Assembly (NCBI GenBank): GCA_018398765.1
Contig: JAHBMJ010002856.1
Span: 1 to 15,402, forward strand
Direction of reading: 5' to 3'
DNA length: 15,402 nt
From: Chromera velia
Taxonomy: Eukaryota > Sar > Chromeraceae
Shown: positions 8,750 through 15,402 of the stretch, one piece after another
Numbering within the stretch: position 1 is the stretch's first letter
Layout: each line of letters begins with the position of its first letter
Notes under the pieces: model-generated
Databases searched by the model: none
The model's input: only the letters and a program-made list of their open reading frames with translations
Told to the model about the DNA's origin: nothing
Program-made: the position numbers and the translations under genes

Positions 8750-10190
8750 ATTCATTTCCCTTAGCTTCCTGTCCGGTGAGCAGTGAGTCAAACAGTCTAC
8801 GCCTGCAACGGAGACAGAAGGCGAAGGCCTAGGAAAAGAGCGAAAGGTAGGGTAGGATGGGTTAAAGTGCATGCATTGGACAGAAAGATGAGTAAGTCCG
8901 TATTGCATGTATAAAGAAGAATCGAAGCATGTGCAGGCAGAAAGGGGATCTATCTGCGGCTGTTTCTCTCTTTTCTCTTCCTTCCTAGCAGTCAAATATA
9001 GCATGAGAAGATCCGAGTCGTTCCCTTCAAGAAGAGGAAAGAGGAGGGATGGAGGGTAAAATCATCTGAATGCATGCAACGACTGCATTGCTTCCAGGCT
9101 GATCGACTGCTAATACACTGCACTCCCTTAATCCCAGTGGTCAAATTAATCCGATGGGATCTCAATTTAAAAATCAATGGCCATTTCGCATAGGTAGCGC
9201 TGATGGACATGTAGAGGGGTTGGGGCAGGGCAAAAAGAAATGAAAGGGGGGTTGGATGACTTGATTCTTTTCTCATTTTTGATTTTATTTCTCTCTGTCC
9301 GGACCAGGTCTCCCTTTTCGACCATAAGCTTCGTTTCCTCTCTTATTTAATTCTCTCTGGCAAAGCGCAAGTTCCTTCTTTTTTCTCTTTTTTGCTCTTT
9401 CTTCCTGTTGTGTTACTTCTCAGATGTGAAAGAAGAGAAGTAATTCCATTGCATTTTCTCCTTTCACTGTATTGGCTCACTCCCTCGTCATATCAATGTG
9501 TGTATCTATAGATGAACGTGTGTGTCTATCTATATCCTTTCCTCTGTATGGCTCTCTTAGGCTGCTCTTTTCCTTCTCTCTGGCCTTTTCTTCTTTATTT
9601 GTTTGATTGTTTTGTGTGTTTGTGAGCGTGTTCCGTCCATGACATCAAAGAAAAGTTAGGTAGGAGGATAGAAGGGACCAGGGCAGTGTGTGTTATCGTT
9701 GAGAGAGACTGCAACATCATCAGAGAAGGAGAGAAGGGGACGGGCAGCTGCATGTGAGGTGGGGGCAAAGAAATGGAAAGACAGAGAACCGGTGGGATAC
9801 ATGTGTGCAGTATACAGTGGGAGAGTGGGTGGGAGAGGGGTTCAGTTCAAAGACCCTGCAGCAAAAGGAGAAAAACATGTAGGTAGCTGATGGCTCCCTC
9901 CAGGTCGATCTCTTCCTTCCAAAATTTTTCCCCAACCCACTGAGGAATAGATGGATGGATGAGTGGTGGGTGGCTCGGGAATCAAAAATCGCATATTTAT
10001 TTCTTCTTCTGAATCATCTTCGAATCCTTCCTTACGAGGTGTCCTATCTATCTTCTCTCCCTGTTGCGTCGGGTTGCCTTGTTGAAGGAAGAAGGCATCA
10101 GGAGGTTTTTGTCTCTCTCTTTGATTGTTTGAGTGTATGCGCCTGTCTCCTTGTCTACCTGTGCTTGAGTGTGTCCCCAAAGAAAAGAGA
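8750..10190. other. Low-complexity spacer between the direct repeats
   Basis: Stretches rich in C/T or A/G alternate (for example 9290-9420 and 9690-9780), with GTGT patches near 9500-9530 and 9610-9630. The open frames seen here are biased by the low-complexity sequence and have no recognisable domain. I see no RNA gene. Confidence 0.4.
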
Positions 10191-10468
10191 CAAGCAGAGA
10201 GAAGAAGAGAGATGGTGAAAATGGAAATAAGTGAAGCTCTGAGGAACGAGGAATGCACACATTGTTTGTTCCTTCTTTCCAGTTTCTTTTCTTTTCTCAT
10301 GCAGGATAGACTCTCAATCGATATAAAAATGCTAACAAAAAGAGTTTGTTCACCTCAAAACTCGTTCATACGCAGAGCCAGATAGGTGGATGAGACTGAA
10401 GAGGCGAAAGGGGAATATAAAAGAAGACAAACCAACCGACATGTCGAGGGAAAGTAACCGATTTGCCT
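10191..10468 (+). repeat. Long direct repeat, copy 2
   Basis: The partner of 8455-8749. It keeps the TTTTCTCATGCAG site (about 10291-10303) and the same following peptide. Relative to copy 1 it is six bases (two codons) shorter just after GTGAAAATGGAAA, so that reading frame is preserved. It also lacks a short AAGCTTAAGCTTA-like stretch near the end. Its open frame stops at 10383, where copy 1 continues. Confidence 0.85.
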
Positions 10469-12170
10469 ATGTATGGTGCATGCATTTACTTTTTGTATGA
10501 TTCCAGCTTGCCTCCGAATGGCTCCAATTCAGTCAATGTATTATTCAAATTCATATATGTACTCACAGTCTTGTTGTAAGCTTGTATGGTGGTATGATAG
10601 TGCTAAGTTTGGTGCTTTTTTGCTCCTCCATTACATGATGTTGTATTCAATGACAGTTGTATTTGTACTTATAACACTGTACTTTGATGTATAAATCCGT
10701 TTGTGTCTCAGTAGATTTTCACTGAAAGGCGTCTTTTTACCTTATACTAGAGTATGATATCAGCGAATACTAGCTATAGGCCGAGTATATCAAGACTTAT
10801 CAAAAGCCGCTTATTTAATCGCATTGCTTCAATAATATATACATACCATAATTTACTAAATAAAATGAATAGTGACATGCCGACGTAGTCGTAGTAAAGT
10901 AATTTTAAGTTATTACTAACTTATTAGTTCTAAGTCTTTGAATTATTATTAAAGCCAACCACTATATTATAGAATCCTAAATAGAATCCAACAAATGCTA
11001 ACACTTTAGCTAGCACTTTAGTAGTACGTAATCTAGGTAGTAACACTCATTTATAAAGCCTTTATAACGGGCCTTGTTGAAACTAAACTAAGTTGCTGCT
11101 AAATTATTTGGTAGGTTCTTGTCTAGGTTCTTGTTCAACGTTATACACCACAATATAAGCAAATAACAAACTAAGCAAAGGTGTATAGCAAATCAAAGTA
11201 GTAGTAATGATGATAAATGATGATCGACCAGGGTTGCTTTTCTGGTCGGTAATAGGTCTAGTCTACTGACAATTGCCGGTAACCGGTAATGGCCTCAGTC
11301 TGCCTTCCTTTTACCGATAAAAAAAATAATAAAAATTAGGGTCCCTTCAAAAACATGTTTTTAAGTGTTTATTAGCATTTGAAAAGCCTATTCACACACA
11401 AAAAAAAATAAAAAAAATATTTAAAAAATATAAATTTTTATAACTGCTTCACCCCTATAAGTGGCAAAAAGTTCCAACAGCTCTATGACAGCGTCTGTCC
11501 AACTACTACTCTCTTTTTTGACTTTATGCCATCTCTCACTGTTCTGCTTCTCTGTATATTAGGCCTTGACCATTGTTAAAGAATGAAAGAGAGTCGCTCT
11601 CCCTGCCACAGGACCAAACTGTTACAGCTTCTGTTCACGCTGTTGCTTTCCTTATCTCTGTTCGCCTTCCTAGCTATCCCTACAGATGACGCATTGATTT
11701 TTTGAATTGACCTTAAGTCTAGCCTTAAGTGATTGATTGATTGACCTATAACCTAGGACTTAGGTTATTGAAAAGTGTTAGCCAAGTCTTTGCCAACTGC
11801 CAGCAAACTCTGCCGGTAATTACCGGTTACCGGTAATGAAGCTTGTCTACCGCCGAAAAAATCGGTAACCCTGTGATCGACGATTGATCGTGACTAATCG
11901 TGCCAGTGGCTCTAGTCCAATATAATTCTTATCTAGAATTCTTATATACTTATGACATATGTTCTTAATTGCAATTCAATCTAGAATTGAACAACCTGTT
12001 TGCATGCCTGCGTAAACAAGCGACACCCTAGGCGGCACTAATCGATCCACAAAAGGTATTGGAGAACACGGCCTAGAACACGGCTAGACACACGGTCCTA
12101 GATACGGCCTTTCTTGCAATTGTCTTTCTTTCTTGCTCCCTCTTTCCTTTCCTTGTTTTGCTTTGCGGCA
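10469..12170. other. AT-rich block without genes
   Basis: Base composition falls sharply here, with long A/T runs (for example 11399-11445). No coherent coding frame or splice pattern is visible. The block holds the fold-back element at 11222-11881, short palindromes around TCTAGAATT (about 11930-11990), and a small set of imperfect repeats of the form ACACGGCCTAG at 12067-12110. The composition returns to that of the cyclophilin gene near 12150. Confidence 0.5.
11222..11881. mobile_element. 660-bp fold-back element, GGTAACC arms
   Basis: Imperfect inverted arms face each other. The strongest part is an exact 15-base inverted pair, CCGGTAACCGGTAAT at 11276-11290 and its reverse complement at 11819-11833. 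A second matching block, GATC...CAGGGTT, lies further out on the left near 11223-11235 and on the right, inverted, near 11868-11880. The interior has no coding frame. A small non-autonomous DNA transposon is likely, but the exact ends and the target duplication are not clear. Confidence 0.55.
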
Positions 12171-12182
12171 GCTAGAGTCTGT

Positions 12183-13093
12183 CTAAAAATATTTGTGCCT
12201 TCTGTAGACCTCCACAGGCACAAAATTGGGTTCTGAGGGCGAGGGGAGGAGTGCAGGTCTCTCCTTGGTTCTTTCCGCCGAGGGCACAGGGCGTGGGGGG
12301 GTAGGAGGACTCTGCAGACTCACATGCGCACGCAGACAATAAATGAAGCTCAGAAAGAAAGTCGGACGATTCCTGATGCACGTGGAAGTAAATATGAAAA
12401 AACAAATAGAAGGAAGGGAGTGCAAGAAGGAAGGAGAGGCAGAGATGGGGAGAAAGGCAGACGAGAAAAACGGTCAAGAGACGAGAGAAGGAAGAAGAAA
12501 CGAAAAGGGAGGGACGACGACTTTTCGGATAATTCATTCACGTGTACTGACCTCGTCTTCCGCCGGTTCGCTGCTCTCTCCTCTTTCCCATGATGCACTT
12601 TTTCCGTCGTCGGCTCCTCTTGCTGGAGCTGACTGGTGCCTCCCAATTTCGTTTCCATCTTCTTCTTCTTTCAAAGCAGCAGATTGGACATGAACATCTT
12701 CTTCCGCGGCTGCGGCGATTCTTGTCGCCTCCCTTCTCTGTTCCTCCACTCTCGCGTCCGTGTTCCTTTCGCGTCTCTGTGCGGCAACTCCTGACTGCAT
12801 ACATACATCGAAGGAGGCAAAGGCGGAGGGCCCATGCAGGGGAAAGCGTGGAGACGGAAACAGAACAGCACACAGAACAGACATCCCCTGACTGCACTGC
12901 ACTGCACGGACGTGTGTGTGCATGTGAGAAAGGAACGGAAGGGAAGGAAGCTTATCGGAGGATCGTTCAGTCTGCACTACGTCTCTTCTCAACTGGAGGG
13001 GGCATTTTTTGCTTATTTGTCTTTCTCTTTCATTGTTTGTTTGTTTGATGGATTCAGAGAAAACCGGTCTCGCGGAGCCTTGTTGGAAGAAAT

Positions 13094-13161
<68 letters not shown>

Positions 13162-13604
13162 GAGAGACTGAAGGAAAGTCAAACAAGGAACAAAACTGAA
13201 GGCAAAAGGAAGGAATAAAAGAGGAAACAAGAAAGGAAGAAAACAACGGAAAGGGAGCACCATCATCATCGTCGACTCCCTCTCCCCCTCCCTCGCTCCC
13301 TCCCTCACACGCCAGAGTGAGTGAGGGCAACAAGAAAGGAAGGAATCAGGAGACGAGAGAGAATAGAAATTTCTAAAAGAAGAAAAGAGGGGGCAAGGGA
13401 GAAGATGGAGCTGACGTCTCGCAGTTTGAAGAAGCTTTCTGACAGGACTTCACCACTGCACACACACACACACACACAAAGAAACCATTCTCTCTCTCTC
13501 ACACACACGCACACACACAAACTACATTGAATCATATTCTCTTTCGCAGTCGAACCAAGAAAGTCCACGAAGGACCGACGGCTTCTTTGAGGGTCAGGGC
13601 GGCG
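12183..13604 (-). CDS. C-terminal extension exons of the cyclophilin
   Basis: The third domain exon ends in phase 2 (TG|). The candidate microexon 13604-13580 (25 nt; acceptor CCAACAG, donor GTCGGT) supplies CAALTLKEA and ends in phase 0. The exon 12794-12552 (acceptor TATGCAG, donor GTCAGT) is exactly 81 codons, charged and Ala/Glu/Arg-rich, with [18 protein letters not shown] suggesting a helix, and it ends AEDE. The last exon, 12311-12183 (acceptor TCTGCAG), has 42 residues and a stop. It starts [11 protein letters not shown] and ends [10 protein letters not shown]. Skipping the microexon would read the 12794 exon in another frame and stop near 12671 after about 41 residues. The open frame and matching phases of the last two exons favour the longer version. 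Confidence 0.65.
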
Positions 13605-14300
13605 CTGTTGGAATCTGTGTGGTGGTTCATTTCTCTCTCCTGTCCTTCGTACGTTGTTGATCGTCTCTTTCTTTCTTGACAGCCAGATCATTCCGAGCTA
13701 AGCGACTCACCCAGCAAGTCAAACGACGATCTCCACAGACTTGCACATTCGAAGCACAAAGACACAAAGAGGTCCGCAAACATTTTTCAGATGAGTACAA
13801 CATTAATGCGCATATGTGTACCACATCTGCATTCCTCCTGTCCAGTCCACCGACGACTGGATGACAAACCAACCAACCAACAGACAAACACACCAGGCGA
13901 AGATCTCCACGGGTCTCAGAGGCTTTCCCCTCTCGGTCCCTGCCTTCTCAATTTCGTCCAACACCTCCAAGCCGCTCTGGACGTGACCGAATGCTACCTG
14001 GAGGATCGCATGGACAAACAGCGACAGGAGGGGGGGGGGGTTGGGATTTCGGAGAGAAAGAGGGGTAGAGAGACAGCGCCATTCATTCCCAAATTCCTTC
14101 CTCAGAGAGAAAGAGGGGTAGAGAGACAGCGCCATTCATTCCGAAATTCCTTCCTCAGAGAGAAAGAGGGGTAGAGAGACAGCGCCATTCATTCCGAAAT
14201 TCCTTCCTCCCCTCACTTAACCAACCTCCTGTCCAACACTATCTCGGCACGCCACCGCACAGCCATCACTCCGTTCTGTGCCTCGTCGACGCTCTCCCCC

Positions 14301-14370
<70 letters not shown>

Positions 14371-14918
14371 GTACACACGCACAGTCGTCCATTCACTCAT
14401 TCACTGATGTACACCCGCACAGGAAGGAAGATGCGCATGGACTGTCTGACTGACTGACTGACTGACTGACTGACTGTCTGACCGACCGACCGACTGACGT
14501 GTTTGCCGTCCAACCAGGGACAGGCCCCGAAGGTGACGAAGAATTGCGAATTGTTGGTGTTGCGAAAGTTTCCCTTTGCCATCGACAGAATGCCTCTCCG
14601 GTCGTGCCTGCACACATTCATTCACTCATAGTCACATTCACTCACTCACTCACTCGATCAGCGTCTCTTCCTTTCAGTCGCCCAGTCCAGTCGGTTGTCA
14701 TTCAATCGTCACGTATCGACGCACATTACGAAAGAAGAGAACGACAAAGAAACTATCTCTGCCGTCCGCAGAACTCCTTTCCGGTCAGGTCAGTCAGGAG
14801 GCAATTTGTTGACTGCTCGCTCTATCCGTCACTCAGTTGGAGTTAGTTGGACCGGCGCGCAGGCAGGCAATCAGCCACGACAGAAAATACATGCAGACAA
14901 CAGAACATACCGAAGGAG

Positions 14919-14952
<34 letters not shown>

Positions 14953-15055
14953 GACGCACGCACCTGTAGAGGAACCGCTCGTCCCGAAAGAACTGCCCGT
15001 AGATGCTCTCACCCATGTACCCGTTGTGGCTGTTGAAGTCTCCCCCCTGGCACAT
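12183..15055 (-). CDS. Cyclophilin-type peptidyl-prolyl isomerase (3' part of gene)
   Basis: Exons on the minus strand: 15055-14964, 14607-14499, 13997-13894, 13604-13580, 12794-12552 and 12311-12183, 702 bases in all including TAG. All introns are GT-AG and the phases match across every junction. The first exon starts MCQGGDF, the middle of a cyclophilin domain, and passes through GESIYG. The second contains [15 protein letters not shown] and CPWLDGKH. The third begins VAFGHV and ends EIFA. Against human cyclophilin A, the counterparts of M61, Q63, A101, F113, W121, L122 and H126 are present, while N102 is lysine. The catalytic arginine (R55) would lie in an exon upstream of this window. Such enzymes catalyse cis-trans isomerisation of X-Pro bonds and often assist folding or splicing complexes. 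Which cyclophilin subfamily this belongs to is not clear. The domain exons are near certain; the last three exons are a phase-supported prediction. Confidence 0.93.
13098..13157. repeat. CA/GA compound microsatellite in an intron
   Basis: About 17 CA units (13098-13131) run directly into about 13 AG units (13131-13157). It lies in the cyclophilin intron 13579-12795. The same intron also holds shorter CA runs at about 13459-13478 and 13500-13519. Confidence 0.95.
14050..14210. repeat. Three 53-bp tandem repeats in an intron
   Basis: Units start near 14052, 14105 and 14158 and are nearly identical. Each carries GAGAGAAAGAGGGG, then CAGCGCCATTCATTCC and CCTTCCTC. They lie in the intron 14498-13998 of the cyclophilin gene, close to its acceptor, and a G run (14031-14040) sits between the array and the acceptor. 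Confidence 0.95.
14302..14369. repeat. CT/CA/GA compound microsatellite in an intron
   Basis: CT units (14302-14317), CA units (about 14318-14339) and GA units (about 14339-14369) follow one another without a break. It lies in the middle of the cyclophilin intron 14498-13998. Confidence 0.95.
14441..14498. repeat. CTGA/CCGA tetranucleotide tract at a splice donor
   Basis: CTGA-type units, some changed to CCGA, cover the first bases of the cyclophilin intron that begins at 14498. Read on the gene strand the tract is a run of GTCAGT and GTCGGT, which are also the donor hexamers used in this gene. Confidence 0.9.
14920..14950. repeat. CA microsatellite near a splice donor
   Basis: About 15 CA units, starting 13 bases inside the cyclophilin intron that begins at 14963. 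Confidence 0.95.
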
Positions 15056-15402
15056 CTGCATGCATGCATGCATGCGCACAGCCTGTGTGTCTGTATCTAT
15101 GCATAAAAGTGTGTCTGTGTGTGGCTGTTGAAGTCTCCCCCCTGGCACATCTGCATGCATGCATGCATGCGCACAGCCTGTGTGTCTGTATCTATGCATA
15201 AAAGTGTGTCTGTGTGTGGCTGTTGAAGTCTCCCCCCTGGCACATCTGCATGCATGCATGCATGCGCACAGCCTGTGTGTCTGTATCTATGCATAAAAGT
15301 GTGTCTGTGTGTGGCTGTTGAAGTCTCCCCCCTGGCACATCTGCATGCATGCATGCATGCGCACAGCCTGTGTGTCTGTATCTATGCATAAAAGTGTGTC
15401 TG
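15026..15402. repeat. 95-bp tandem repeat spanning a splice acceptor
   Basis: Units start at 15026, 15121, 15216 and 15311. The copies are essentially identical, and the fourth is cut by the window end after 92 bases. Read on the gene strand, each holds 65 intron bases ending in a TGCA run and AG, then the first 30 exon bases encoding [10 protein letters not shown]. Only the copy at 15026-15055 continues into the full exon; the others run back into repeat sequence without a donor. Confidence 0.97.

Noticed and set aside
9690-10300. Open frames of 66-152 residues on both strands
   Set aside because: They lie in biased A/G or C/T sequence, lack domains and splice context, and overlap each other on opposite strands.
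8455-10468. A complete LTR retrotransposon bounded by the two direct repeats
   Set aside because: The interior has no gag or pol-like frame, and no primer-binding site, polypurine tract or target duplication could be supported.
12534-13130. A 198-residue minus-strand open frame read as one protein
   Set aside because: Its N-terminal half translates a CA microsatellite and an intron. Only the part from 12794 to 12552 looks coding, and it is better explained as one exon of the cyclophilin gene.
12590-13199. Plus-strand open frames of 120-150 residues
   Set aside because: They are antisense to the cyclophilin exon and intron and are built on low-complexity sequence.
13627-13893. A further exon around 13700-13750 with donor GTGAGT
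   Set aside because: The stretch after CAAG at about 13744 ends at a good GTGAGT, but it leaves a phase that does not fit the next exon, and its peptide does not resemble a cyclophilin end.
14843-15389. Long minus-strand open frames through the 95-bp repeats, as a repeat protein
   Set aside because: The period is not a multiple of three, so the peptide merely cycles through frames. The cyclophilin exon and its splice sites explain the sequence better.

Overview
This window is eukaryotic nuclear DNA, probably from a protist. It has GT-AG introns in phases 0 and 2, long CA/GA/CT microsatellites inside introns, TGCA repeats, decayed transposons and no bacterial-style operon. The style of the introns suggests an alveolate such as a chromerid or coccidian. 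That is a weak inference, and a stramenopile or another lineage cannot be excluded.

Right end (12183-15402, minus strand): the one gene I can identify with confidence is a cyclophilin (peptidyl-prolyl cis-trans isomerase). It is split over short exons whose splice phases fit together. The first exon seen (15055-14964) begins inside the domain, so the N-terminal exons lie beyond position 15402. After the cyclophilin fold there is a probable 25-nt microexon and two exons for a charged, low-complexity C-terminal extension ending at 12183. The introns are full of simple repeats. At the window edge, a 95-bp tandem repeat has copied the intron end, the 3' splice site and the first 30 exon bases about four times.

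Left half (about 166-5575): two diverged direct copies of one element, each about 1.8 kb, carry the wreck of a roughly 600-codon reading frame ending in a chromodomain with an intact aromatic cage. I see no reverse transcriptase, integrase or transposase motif in it. Nearly all the stops that distinguish the copies are transitions. The second copy is split by a 611-bp element with 21-bp terminal inverted repeats and a TA target duplication. Between the copies (about 2030-2855) is a possible small spliced gene, or pseudogene, for a Ser/Lys-rich disordered protein.

Middle (5576-12170): weak, possibly broken coding stretches; a satellite array of seven units of about 205 bp (6951-8376) that ends in an inverted partial copy; a direct repeat of about 290 bp at 8455 and 10191; low-complexity spacer; then an AT-rich block (about 10470-12170) holding a 660-bp fold-back element. 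The two short inverted-repeat elements share a GGTAACC core motif.

Overall this is a transposon and satellite-rich intergenic region beside the 3' end of a cyclophilin gene. The most unusual features are the repeat-duplicated splice acceptor in that gene and the unrecognised chromodomain element.
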